A program made the position numbers and the translations under genes. The notes under the pieces were generated by a model. The model had not been told where the DNA came from, made no database searches, and was given only the letters and a program-made list of their open reading frames with translations. Source: Troglohyphantes excavatus (lineage: Eukaryota > Arthropoda > Arachnida > Araneae > Linyphiidae). Taken from it: 64,000 nt of DNA. Positions 30,510-40,099 of this stretch are shown here, piece after piece. The stretch's first letter is position 1. Each line of letters opens with the position of its first letter. The stretch lies in contig OZ010674.1 of NCBI GenBank assembly GCA_963932185.1, positions 64,205,149 to 64,269,148 of the forward strand, in the 5' to 3' direction.

Positions 30510-31903
30510 ACGGGTCATTTAATATGTTTCTCCCGAGCAACGCCAGCATGGGATATTTTAAAGAAAACACTCCAGATAGCTATCGCACAAAACTGGCTCA
30601 GCCGATAAATCTCACAGGTGTGTGGGAAATGAGCCTTTCTGAAATAACATTTCCCGGGAGATTTTTCACGATTCAGCCAAACTATAATGACGATTACTCA
30701 ATAGAAAAATCAATCATAGTCACTGAGAAGTCGCTCTTGCCCGATTTAATCGTTCCGATTTTTAACGAAAACATAGCAGACCCGGTGGAAGCAATTATTG
30801 AAAATATGAAAAATCTTATAAACGATCCCCCTCTCAAGATCTGGTATACAGAAGAAAAAACAAAAATTGTGTGGAAACTAGAACCTCCTTGGCGCTTTGA
30901 GATAGACTTTGAACATGCAGAGCAACTTTTATATTCTATGTATGCAGAGAATAAATTAACCTTGAGTGCAAACAGAGATGCGGCTTCGATGTGGCGACAT
31001 TTCAGACACAGCGAATCCGGTTACCAAGGTGAATTTTTTAAGTTATACGCTAGAAAACCTGTTGAAAAATCCCGGCATGAAATCACAATCGTTCACGATA
31101 TAGACAGAAGCATCTTTGAGCAAATAAATGCAGCTGTAGAAGAAACAACGGGAGAAAAACTTGTGGAATTTGAATATTTATCCGATGAAAATGTGGTGAC
31201 TGTTAAAATGGAGGAAAATGTGAATATATCATTAAGACGTAAGAATTCTCCTGAATTAATGAAAGCTTTAAATATTCAATCTTCGCCTTACTTGATTCAA
31301 AATAGTGGTACGACTAGGTTCAAGTATACACTGGTGCCTCACATTCATAACGAAAAAATCGAAATTATTATAAATGGAATATTTATTAAAAACAAACGTA
31401 AGCGGGAAACATTTTATTATAAAATTCCTAGTGGTATGTATCTTGATTCTAAGCAATTTTTCGGCGAATTCAAAGATATAACGCTTAAAGAATTACCCGA
31501 CATGAAAACAAATCTGATAGTTCCTCCAGAAATCACTGTAAAATTCGGTGAAAAGTTAAAAGATCTTTTGGGGTTTACTCAGAATGTATTCAACGAAGGG
31601 GAATATATTTCACGGTACGTGTTGGAGCTAAGAGCCGGGATATCGGAGATATATGTATACTGCGATATTATAGAATCCTCCTTTGTGGGAGATGCACTGG
31701 CTCCTATTTTGAAAATTATTCCAATGGCGAATGAAAACGCTCACCAAATCGTCAAACACTTTGCGGTGCCTTTATATTTCAAAGTGAAAAAACAACATTT
31801 TGACACGCTCCATCTTGAACTAAGAACGAGCCAAGGAACCCCTTTGAAATTTATAAGCGGTAAGACATGCGCTATTCTAAACTTCCGGAGAAAAATTGTA
31901 TAA
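30491..31903 (+). CDS. Polinton large structural protein, probable minor capsid/penton or fibre type
   Basis: 470 residues, overlapping the integrase end by 19 bases. The N-terminus has the signature F-x-x-x-L-P-S-N-A-S-M then Y-x-x-N-T-x-x-x-Y-R-T-x-L-A-Q-P-I-N-L-x-G-x-W-E-x-x-L-x-E-I-x-F-P. This is shared by a widespread structural protein of animal Polintons. No transmembrane helix or enzyme motif is seen. The place in the block, just before the small basic protein and the major capsid protein, suits a vertex or minor capsid role. The frame is complete. Confidence 0.75.
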   Translation: MSDQNVDGSFNMFLPSNASMGYFKENTPDSYRTKLAQPINLTGVWEMSLSEITFPGRFFTIQPNYNDDYSIEKSIIVTEKSLLPDLIVPIFNENIADPVEAIIENMKNLINDPPLKIWYTEEKTKIVWKLEPPWRFEIDFEHAEQLLYSMYAENKLTLSANRDAASMWRHFRHSESGYQGEFFKLYARKPVEKSRHEITIVHDIDRSIFEQINAAVEETTGEKLVEFEYLSDENVVTVKMEENVNISLRRKNSPELMKALNIQSSPYLIQNSGTTRFKYTLVPHIHNEKIEIIINGIFIKNKRKRETFYYKIPSGMYLDSKQFFGEFKDITLKELPDMKTNLIVPPEITVKFGEKLKDLLGFTQNVFNEGEYISRYVLELRAGISEIYVYCDIIESSFVGDALAPILKIIPMANENAHQIVKHFAVPLYFKVKKQHFDTLHLELRTSQGTPLKFISGKTCAILNFRRKIV

Positions 31904-31940
31904 ATGTCATGGTGTTTTTTTAAATGCTCCATACACCATC

Positions 31941-32321
31941 ATGCGGAGACCAGAGTTGGACCAGCGAGCGTGCATAGATCACTACTGTAATCAAACTGGC
32001 GGTTATTTCGCATCTGAGTATCCAATCCAAAGAGGCTATGGATTCGCAAGCCTGCGTAGATTCGCTATACCGATACTCAAAAGAGTAGGGAAATATCTAG
32101 GCAAACGCTTGCTTTCAACGGGTCAAAATGTTTTGGAAGACATGGACGCTGGGAAATCTTTCAAGGATGCCGCTATAGACCGATTTCGTGAATCAGCCCA
32201 GAGTGTGAAACATGATGTAATCCGGAAATTGCAGACCGGGCGAGGGGTTAAAAGGAAGAAACACGTTTCGAAAAAACAGATCAAGAGACGTAAGCGTTGC
32301 TCAAAGGACGTCTTTTCATAG
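31941..32321 (+). CDS. Polinton small basic virion-type protein
   Basis: 126 residues from the first ATG (MRRPELD). It has an N-terminal Y-x-x-Q-x-G-G-Y-F pattern, a central G-F-A-S-L-R-R-F-A-I-P-I-L-K-R-V-G-K-Y-L-G segment, then an amphipathic stretch ending DAGKSFKDAAIDRFRES. The C-terminus is very basic (GRGVKRKKHV, KKQIKRRKRC). This is a standard Polinton protein next to the capsid gene and is reminiscent of adenovirus core or pVI/pX-type proteins in its cationic and amphipathic parts. DNA condensation or membrane interaction is an inference. Confidence 0.7.
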   Translation: MRRPELDQRACIDHYCNQTGGYFASEYPIQRGYGFASLRRFAIPILKRVGKYLGKRLLSTGQNVLEDMDAGKSFKDAAIDRFRESAQSVKHDVIRKLQTGRGVKRKKHVSKKQIKRRKRCSKDVFS

Positions 32322-32330
32322 ATCGTAAAG

Positions 32331-33608
32331 ATGGAACGCTGCTACTGCTCTAAATCCGAGCTGGAATTATTCAAGCCGGCTGACATTGTTATGGGAATGA
32401 CGCGGTCAGCGCTTGTAGAATTTCACCCAATCGCGACCATTAGTAATAACAACACACTCGAGTTTCTATTACCAGGCCTGGGTGAATCGTATTATGATCT
32501 ATCACACATATTTTTAAAAGTCCAAGCAAAAATTGTAAAATCCGATGGAACCGCGCTAGCCGCCGGAGACAAATGCGGGCCGGTCAATTATTTATTAAAT
32601 TCAATGTTTTCAGAATGTCACGTTTCGTTGAACGATCGTCAAATTTCTTCAGAAAATAATTACGCTTACAAAGCTATGATACAAGCCCTGCTATTTCATA
32701 CTGAACAATCTCAGAAAAATTTATTAAGCGCCGCTTTATTCGAAAAAGACACGGTCGGTCATTACAATGATGTAGACGTCGGTGCTGGGTCTAACGAAGG
32801 GTTGAAAACGCGTTATGCGCGCACAAAGGACGGTAAAATCTTTGAAATGCTAGGAGCGCTGCATCTAGACATTTCGGACCAGAGCCGGCTTTTATTGAAC
32901 GGAATTTCAGTGCGCATCAAACTCGAGAAATCTAAACACGCTTTTGCTTTAATGGCAAGCACGGGCGATTTTCATTTGAATATTGAAAACGCGAGTATCT
33001 TTGCACGAAGATGTGAGATAACAGGTTCGATTCTGGTAGCTCACGAAACGGCTCTGGAAAGCGCACTCGTTCAAATGCCATTCACGAGGGTTGAATTAAA
33101 AACATTTACATTGTCGTCCGGGATTAAAAGTCTAACGATTCCCAATGCGATAACAGGACTACTCCCATCTCGCGTGACGTTAGCAACGGTAGGAAACGCA
33201 AATTTCAATGGGGATATTCGTAAAAATCCTTTCGCTTTTCAAAATTATAATCTAAGTTACGTCTCGTTAACTGAAAACGGAGTGCAAATCCCTACTACTG
33301 CATATGCACCGAATTACACTAGCGATTTGTATACGCGAAATTACCTAAGTATTTTCACAGAGTTGAATACATATGACACTGCGATTTCATACGGTGAATT
33401 CAAGAATTCGTTAAATTTCACAGTTTTTGATCTGACACAGGATAAAAGCGCGAGTGATCCTTTTAATAACATCAGTCGTAACGGTGACTTGAGTATACAC
33501 CTAAAATTCGCTGAAAATCTTCCCGAGACTGTGACTCTGCTCGTGTATATCGAAACCCAGGCTCTGATTGAAATAGATAAATCTCGAAGTGTGTACACCG
33601 ATTACTAA
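32331..33608 (+). CDS. Polinton major capsid protein (double jelly-roll)
   Basis: 425 residues. The N-terminal C-x-K-S-E-L-x-L-F segment, L-S-H-I-F-L-K-V-x-A-K-I, G-P-V-N-Y-L-L-N-S-M-F-S, and R-L-L-L-N-G-I-S-V-R-I-K-L are hallmarks of the Polinton major capsid protein. This is the family often labelled F54H12.2-like in animal genomes, predicted to fold as a double jelly roll and build icosahedral shells. Length is at the short end for the family but both halves are present and the frame is open. The protease gene follows two bases after the stop. Confidence 0.88.
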   Translation: MERCYCSKSELELFKPADIVMGMTRSALVEFHPIATISNNNTLEFLLPGLGESYYDLSHIFLKVQAKIVKSDGTALAAGDKCGPVNYLLNSMFSECHVSLNDRQISSENNYAYKAMIQALLFHTEQSQKNLLSAALFEKDTVGHYNDVDVGAGSNEGLKTRYARTKDGKIFEMLGALHLDISDQSRLLLNGISVRIKLEKSKHAFALMASTGDFHLNIENASIFARRCEITGSILVAHETALESALVQMPFTRVELKTFTLSSGIKSLTIPNAITGLLPSRVTLATVGNANFNGDIRKNPFAFQNYNLSYVSLTENGVQIPTTAYAPNYTSDLYTRNYLSIFTELNTYDTAISYGEFKNSLNFTVFDLTQDKSASDPFNNISRNGDLSIHLKFAENLPETVTLLVYIETQALIEIDKSRSVYTDY

Positions 33609-33609
33609 A

Positions 33610-34122
33610 ATGAACACGTCTACTTTAACCAGACTGTCGTTAGCCGACCCGAAAATAAAAATTCATTTCGGGGGTGTTTTCGCTAGAGATAAACTACCAT
33701 GTCATAGAAAACACTTTCGAAGTTTTATTATCAATACCGACAAATCGAGCGAAATCGGCCAACACTGGCAAGCCGTTTATTTCGATTCGAGAAATCACGC
33801 AAGATTCTTCTGCTCTTATGGATCTACCCCGTGTAAAGAAATTCAAGATTTCATCACCCGAAATTCTACCAGTTGCACAGTGAATCGCCGAAAATTCCAA
33901 CACCCAAAGACGAACACTTGTGCACTGTTTTGCTTATTCTTTCTATGGCACGCAGCCCGCGGGGAAGCTTTACCGCGATTGGCTATTTCGAACCCGTGTT
34001 CTAACGAAGCAGTGATTCAAAGTTTCGCAAAGAAGAATTTAAAAACTCTGAATGGCAACACAGTGAAATTCAACAACGAGCAATATTGCAAGCCGCTTTC
34101 TGATTGGTGCAAATATCTTTAA
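33610..34122 (+). CDS. Polinton maturation protease (adenain-like, clan CE cysteine protease)
   Basis: 170 residues from the ATG just after the capsid stop. It would cleave capsid precursors during virion maturation. GQHWQAVYFD supplies the catalytic His (first H of the HW pair) with the acidic residue in the following strand. HPKTNTCALFCLFFLWHAAR holds the nucleophilic Cys region, matching the adenovirus-protease pattern Q/N-x-x-C-x-x-F/Y-C. The usual Gly after the catalytic Cys is Ala here (TCALFC). Length fits the family (150-210 residues). The frame is intact. Confidence 0.82.
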   Translation: MNTSTLTRLSLADPKIKIHFGGVFARDKLPCHRKHFRSFIINTDKSSEIGQHWQAVYFDSRNHARFFCSYGSTPCKEIQDFITRNSTSCTVNRRKFQHPKTNTCALFCLFFLWHAARGEALPRLAISNPCSNEAVIQSFAKKNLKTLNGNTVKFNNEQYCKPLSDWCKYL

Positions 34123-34160
34123 ATACATCTCCACAGATCGAAAAAATTCACTCGAGAACC

Positions 34161-34418
34161 ATGTCTGCTGATCCAAGGTACGGGTTTCTTTTACTCGATA
34201 GAGAATCTGTCGCAGAGTCTTACCAGATTCAAGCCGTTTGCAGTAAACTCCATACGAATATGTGGAATTGTATTGAAGAAGCCAGTTCCTGTTACGCCAC
34301 TCGACGAAATTGTCAAAGTTCCAAGATAGCATATTTCCAAGTCTTGAGCAATGGACAGATCGTCAAAGCTTTGCATTCTACTCCTAGTTGCCGATTGGAA
34401 GAACTTATTCAAGAATGA
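34161..34418 (+). CDS. Polinton hypothetical protein (85 aa)
   Basis: 85 residues from ATG at 34161, 38 bp after the protease stop and in the same direction. It contains five Cys (VCSKLHTNMWNC, SSCYATRRNC, SC) and no membrane helix. I do not recognise it. The spacing and strand suggest it belongs to the same transcription block. It is the last coding frame before the non-coding right end. Confidence 0.5.
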   Translation: MSADPRYGFLLLDRESVAESYQIQAVCSKLHTNMWNCIEEASSCYATRRNCQSSKIAYFQVLSNGQIVKALHSTPSCRLEELIQE

Positions 34419-34439
34419 TTATATGTATGATATTTCATT

Positions 34440-35080
34440 TACTTTCAAGACCGCCTGGTCTTAATAATTCGTATAGAAGCATTCATCGAATTGTAATGAT
34501 TATAACATAATTCGATAACAAAATGTATTTCTAACTTGTAATGATAATCTATAACATGTAACAATATGTATCTATAACATGCCCTGACTTGTAATAACAT
34601 GTATTCCATTGTATATAAAATGCAAGTCCTGAATTGTAATAACACGGAAATGTATATTCCAAGTATCAACTTTTAACCTAATGTTCTAATAACATAAAAA
34701 AATGTATGTGATAATATATATAAAAATGCAAGTCCTAAACTTGTAAAATGTGAAAATGTATATATTCTAAGTATTTTAACCTAACATGCATGTTCTGATA
34801 ATATAAAAATGCAAGTCCTAAACTTGTAAAATGTGAAAATGTATATATTCTAAGTATTTTAACCTAACATGCATGTTCTGATAATATAAAAATGCAAGTC
34901 CTAAACCTGCAAAATATGAAAATGTATATTCCAAGTATTAACTTTTAATTTAACATGCACGTTCTAATAACATGAAAAATGTATGTAAATAATATATATA
35001 AAATGCAAGTCCTAAACTTGTAAACTGTCTAAAAAAATGTATAATCTGAAATGTATCATAAGAAAATAATAAAATAATTT
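34440..35080 (+). repeat. AT-rich tandem repeats in the Polinton
   Basis: Units of about 83 bp with AAAATGCAAGTCCTAAACTT and AACCTAACATGCATGTTCTG. Two units (about 34727-34893) are almost identical and others are decayed. The array starts right after the last gene. AATAAAATAAT at about 35067 may supply poly(A) signals. Confidence 0.75.
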
Positions 35081-37672
35081 TAATGAAAAAAGGTCTGGAT
35101 TTATTTTAAAAAACACTCGTTTATTACTTCAACTTATTCTGAAGCCGTAATGAAGCGAAAACCAACTCCCGATGCTTCGTCAAATTCTACTTACCTTGGA
35201 ACGGGGGGAAAAAAGAGCGAGTTGTTTGCAGGTCGAAAAGAATGAGATTTTTTTCTCCTCCGGGTTCCAGCAGTTCTGAGAACGGATTCCAGTTATGCAT
35301 ACTCTCTCGATCAGCTCCCCGGTCAGAAGAGTGAAAGTGGTTTTTCCAAAACAACTGGGTCGAAAGTGCGTTTCGCTGGCGGAGCGGTATTTGATTTAAC
35401 ATGGGATTCTGAAGCCCGTTATGCAAAAGGTTTTAATGCCTGGAAAGACCAGTGCTAAAGTTCTAGGGTATGAAAAGCTCTTGCCGTGGCACTGAAACGA
35501 GAGATATCTGCTTCGAAATTTTTTTTTAAAAAACAGCCTTTTTGCAAATATTAGTCTTGTAATATAATGCCAATGAAAATAATATACTGCGCAAAATTAA
35601 AATAAATCAGTCGGTGATGTTACTTCAATGTCAATTGGTGTTAAAAACTTATATTATTTTTTTAAAAGTTGGATTTTTTGTATAAAATTTAACTCTTCAA
35701 TGAGAATAAACGCATGTACTAAACTTCACTCATTAGTTTCAATACAGACAGTGCAATAATATCTAAAAAGAAGAAAATATTGCTTTTTTTCCAAATGGGG
35801 ATAATTTATCGTATTTGGTGAACGTTTATTTTTGTCAATAATTTCCGAAGAGAAATAAATTAAGAATACATTTTTTTTTGTATCTGTTCACTCTGAAATT
35901 GAGGAGAATTGTAAAATATAATTTTAAATAATCTGTTTCAATATTTACGGAAAAAACATTATTTTTTAAATATTCATTTTGAATTCAATAAATGTTTTGA
36001 ACCTTTAAAATAAGGTATGTAGATATATAAACAAATTAAGTTACACTTGCAAGGCAGAAAAATAGCACTATTGACATACACTAGTGGTATAAATGTAACA
36101 ACTTTAGATAGGCTGTTTTAAGATCTCGAAACAAAGTAAGAAAAATCGCGATAACAGAAAGCATCCAGTAGTTTCAAAAAAATATTTTCGGTCGCTAAGG
36201 TACAAAAATATTAAGAAGGGGGAGATCTAGATGTAAATTTCTCATAGGATTTGTGCATAGGAGAAAGTTTTAAAAGGTTACAGATATCCATGTGAAACAA
36301 AGTGTCGATTTTAACTGAGGCAAAATATCGTTAAAATGATACAAGTTTCATAAAATCCATGCTGTAGTTTTGAATTAAATCGGGAACAAAAAATTAATGT
36401 GATTTTATGAATCAGTGTATCCTAATTCGCAGGAATGAAGGGTTTTACTCGATTCTATAAACAGACAGTTCATTCTTATATATAAGTATAGATTATTAGA
36501 ATTTACACAAGTAAAATGTATTTTTCCCCAACACTTTAAAATCAAACATTTAAATGTTCTTGCATTTTCTTTGATTACAATTGCTAGTCGAGGTGATTTT
36601 ATATTAAAGCGAGATTTTCAAATGAAAATGACTTACCACTAGTCATAACGAGCGATGTTGGAAAAAGTTGTTTCTCGGTTTCTGCGTGTATCCTCGATAG
36701 AAAATAGACACAAAACACTTTCATAATCGAACGCGCTGTATCCAACCGGAGCGAAGTGTTGATGTGGAGGAAACGAGATAACTTGTATACAGGTTTTTAA
36801 ACGAGAAGGTGTTTAAAATATCACGGGAAAATGAACTGGGTTTCGAAAAATATATAGCAGAAATATATATATTTTTATAGCAGAAAGTTTTTACTTAGAT
36901 TTTTTCAATATTTTTGAATAGCGTTTGTTTTCAGAGAATGCAATTTCCTGAGAATAAAAAACATTTTAGCAGAATTGCCCCGCAACACTTTAAAATCAAA
37001 CGTTTAAATATTCTTGCATTTTCTTTGATTACAATTACCAGCTTTGAAAGACTCTATGTCAAAACGATGATTTTGAAATAACCAGCATCCACATCGAGTG
37101 ATAGGTTGTCCCCGGTTTTTCTAGATGGATAATAATATACAAGCACTTTCGTAAGGCAGGGGAACGAGATAACAGCTTTTAAACGAAACGCAAGGTCTGA
37201 GAGAGGAGTGGAAACATGTTTTGAGGAAAACGTGCCGTCATCGCAGTAGAAAGCGCTCTTTTTCGCCTCGCTCAGATAAAAGTTGCTCGTTTCGACTCGT
37301 GAAAATCATACTCGTTTCGACTTCGCAGACCGGGTCTTGGCCGATGTGAATCAATCTCTCTACAACTTTTTCCAGTGTTTCAGCCACCCTATGGAGTTTT
37401 TCGGTGCGTTTCCTCTCGCGGGATAACCTTCACGGATCGGGTCTTTCTTTCAGTCTCTTTTTCACCAGGCGAGAGTTTAAAATATTGTGTAGATCGGTAG
37501 GATGCGGTGTGTTGTATTTCGATGTGTTCCCTCTCGCGGGATAACCTTTGGATTATTTTTTTCGTTTTCAACGCGTTTTAGACTCGCAAAAACGTGATGG
37601 GTACGATATAGCAAAATTTTAAAAAACTTTTTTTTAAATTTTGCAATATCGGAGCCATCCGTTTATACTACT
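35081..37672. other. Non-coding right arm of the Polinton
   Basis: About 2.6 kb without a sizeable frame, where a polymerase gene would be expected. It holds an open minus-strand stretch (about 35187-35426) that may be a gene relic, a repeated block (CAACACTTTAAAATCAAACA at about 36530 and 36980, each followed by CTTGCATTTTCTTTGATTAC), and two CTCTCGCGGGATAACCTT motifs (37413 and 37529) near the terminus. Confidence 0.6.
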
Positions 37673-37678
37673 GACAAT
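37673..37678. other. Target-site duplication, right
   Basis: GACAAT, the right copy of the 6-bp duplication made by Polinton integration. Confidence 0.9.
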
Positions 37679-37739
37679 AACTGGCTTTTACGTATTATGT
37701 TTAGGGTAAAGTGTTGTAAGTACAACTGGGTCTATTTAT

Positions 37740-39065
37740 TTTTAAACAATACAGAAACAACACTCAAAAGTATACAGAAACAAAACTCAAAAGAATACAG
37801 AAACAAAACTCAAAAGAATACAGAAACAAAACTCAAAAGAATACAGAAACAAAACTCAAAAGAATACAGAAACAAATCCGTCTACGCAAAAAGAGTTCGT
37901 TTTTGTTACACAGTATTGTCTTTAGGTTAGCTGACAAATTTATCAAATGACTCAAATTGATGACACTAACTGGCTTTTTATGTTTAGGGGGAAGTGTTGT
38001 AAGAACATTTGGGTCAAAAATCAAAAGAATACAGAAACAAAAATCAAAAGAATACAGAAACAAAAATCAAAAGAATACAGAAACAAAAATCAAAAGAATA
38101 CAGAAACAAAAATCAAAAGAATACAGAAACAAAAATCAAAAGAATACAGAAACAAAACTCAAAAGAATACAGAAACAAAACTCAAAAGAATACAGAAACA
38201 AAACTCAAAAGAATACAGAAACAAAACTCAAAAGAATACAGAAACAAATCCGTCTACGCAAAAAGAGTTCGTTTTTGTTACACAGTATTGTCTTTAGGTT
38301 AGCTGACAAATTTATCAAATGACTCAAATTGATGACACTAACTGGCTTTTTATGTTTAGGGGGAAGTGTTGTAAGAACATTTGGGTCAAAAATCAAAAGA
38401 ATACAGAAACAAAAATCAAAAGAATACAGAAACAAAAATCAAAAGAATACAGAAACAAAAATCAAAAGAATACAGAAACAAAAATCAAAAGAATACAGAA
38501 ACAAAAATCAAAAGAATACAGAAACAAAACTCAAAAGAATACAGAAAAAAAACTCAAAAGAATACAGAAACAAAACTCAAAAGAATACAGAAACAAAACT
38601 CAAAAGAATACAGAAACAAATCCGTCTACGCAAAAAGAGTTCGTTTTTGTTACACAGTATTGTCTTTAGGTTAGCTGACAAATTTATCAAATGACTCAAA
38701 TTGATGACACTAACTGGCTTTTTATGTTTAGGGGGAAGTGTTGTAAGAACATTTGGGTCAAAAATCAAAAGAATACAGAAACAAAAATCAAAAGAATACA
38801 GAAACAAAAATCAAAAGAATACAGAAACAAAAATCAAAAGAATACAGAAACAAAAATCAAAAGAATACAGAAACAAAAATCAAAAGAATACAGAAACAAA
38901 AATCAAAAGAATACAGAAACAAAAATCAAAAGAATACAGAAACAAAAATCAAAAGAATACAGAAACAAAAATCAAAAGAATACAGAAACAAAAATCAAAA
39001 GAATAAAAAAACGAAAATCAAAAGAATACAGAAACAAAAATCAAAAGAATACAGAAACAAAACTC
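37740..39065 (+). repeat. 23-bp minisatellite with 372-bp higher-order period
   Basis: Units CAAAAATCAAAAGAATACAGAAA or the CAAAACTC variant, in blocks separated by a spacer of about 140 bp (AAATCCGTCTACGCAAAAAG ... GACACTAACTGGCTTTTTAT). The block plus spacer repeats with a 372-bp period from about 37930 and is nearly identical between periods. Because 23 is not a multiple of 3 and the unit lacks stops, all three forward frames stay open; these are not genes. The spacer is the Polinton target. Confidence 0.9.
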
Positions 39066-39589
39066 ATCACACACTATATGGAGATATTTGGCTGCAAGAA
39101 CTTGAAATTAAAATTTTCCTATCATCTACCATTAATTTCTTAAGACTTTTTATCTGTTTCAATGTCCGCTGATTGCACTTACCTCACAAAAAGGAGGAAG
39201 TGCAACCACAGCCATCAAACCCCCATAGACTGCACATAAATAAAAATGATTTTATACTGTGTTATACCTTAATTTGTACTGATTCTGCCATCTTTTGTTT
39301 TGCGTTTTTATATCAAACCGTTAGGGAACTACGAACTTTTTCGTGAGAAACAGATGGACAAATGCAAACTAGAAAACTAAGCAAATTTAGCATTTTTTTA
39401 AGAATGTTGTTTTAATTCACAATATTAATGTACTTATACATGATTTGCACATGGTTTCCACATGCTTTCCAAACTTTTTAATTTAGTTTTATTAAGTTCT
39501 TAGAATCCATTTTGTTATTTACCAGTCTTTGTAGCACATTACATGAAATGAGAATATTAAAACTTTTTTTAAAAAGCTTGAATGTTATT
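39066..39589. other. Intergenic sequence
   Basis: The first part (CACACTATATGGAGATATTTGG) is the conserved tail of the minisatellite family, as at 22290. The rest is AT-rich with nothing recognised. Confidence 0.45.
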
Positions 39590-39960
39590 TCTTATTAGGT
39601 TATTTAACTAAACACACTTCTAAATCAAAGCTTAAAAACTTATATCTAAGATAAAAACACTATTTACATGATTCGGGTTTCTTTTTTCAGACTTATCAAA
39701 AATTGCACAAGGAGAAAGCGACTGGAAATGTTAAATCTCCTCCCCTGCCAGTAGCGGGTTCAGGGATTACTGTAATTATGTCGTCTGCATTAACAGGAAT
39801 GACATCCTGGTTTTCAGGCCAAGTAAAAGTTGAACCATTACTGTTAAAGTCATTGTTGACCATGCCCCACGTGCAAAAATGACTGGGCAAGGTAACCACT
39901 GCTGAAAATGCTAAACCATTAGTTCAATTCCAAAATAATGTGCATGGTCGAATTAACATT
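39590..39960 (-). mobile_element. Transposon-derived fragment, family T, copy 2
   Basis: Inverted relative of 14640-14960. The minus-strand frame contains STFTWPENQDVIPVNADDII and PEPATGRGGDLTFPVAF, and the flank CTTTGATTTAGAAGTGTGTT is shared. One repeat family in two places implies mobility. Identity of the source transposon is unknown. Confidence 0.5.
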
Positions 39961-40099
39961 ACATTTAATATTGATACAAAATTTTGATTATAATAAATAA
40001 ATATTCCAATCATTAAAAATACTAGTTATATTAACAGTAGTTAAGTTTTCACAGTTTTGGCGATTTACTCAAAAAAGTTAAAAGATGATTTAGCTGATG

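Larger units (their letters stand above)
26701..37672 (+). mobile_element. Polinton/Maverick element (10,972 bp), PolB-less
   Basis: A virus-like giant DNA transposon. The ends start AGTAGTATAAA on each strand, with imperfect terminal inverted repeats of about 40 bp (left 26701-26740, right 37633-37672). GACAAT lies exactly outside both ends (26695-26700 and 37673-37678), the 6-bp duplication typical of Polintons. It holds, left to right, a small membrane protein, a truncated duplicate ATPase start, a second membrane protein, packaging ATPase, two small proteins, integrase, a large structural protein, a small basic protein, major capsid protein, adenain-type protease and a short unknown protein, all on the plus strand. 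No protein-primed DNA polymerase B is found; the right 3.25 kb is non-coding. Replication would need help from another copy. Confidence 0.92.

Noticed and set aside
31896..31940. Upstream extension of the small basic Polinton protein
   Set aside because: The first 15 codons lack an ATG at the start and would overlap the previous gene; the ATG at 31941 gives the usual N-terminus.
37697..39172. Long repetitive frames of the type KRIQKQKSKEYRNK in all three forward frames
   Set aside because: They come from a 23-bp minisatellite unit without stop codons; simultaneous opening of all frames and the array structure argue against coding.
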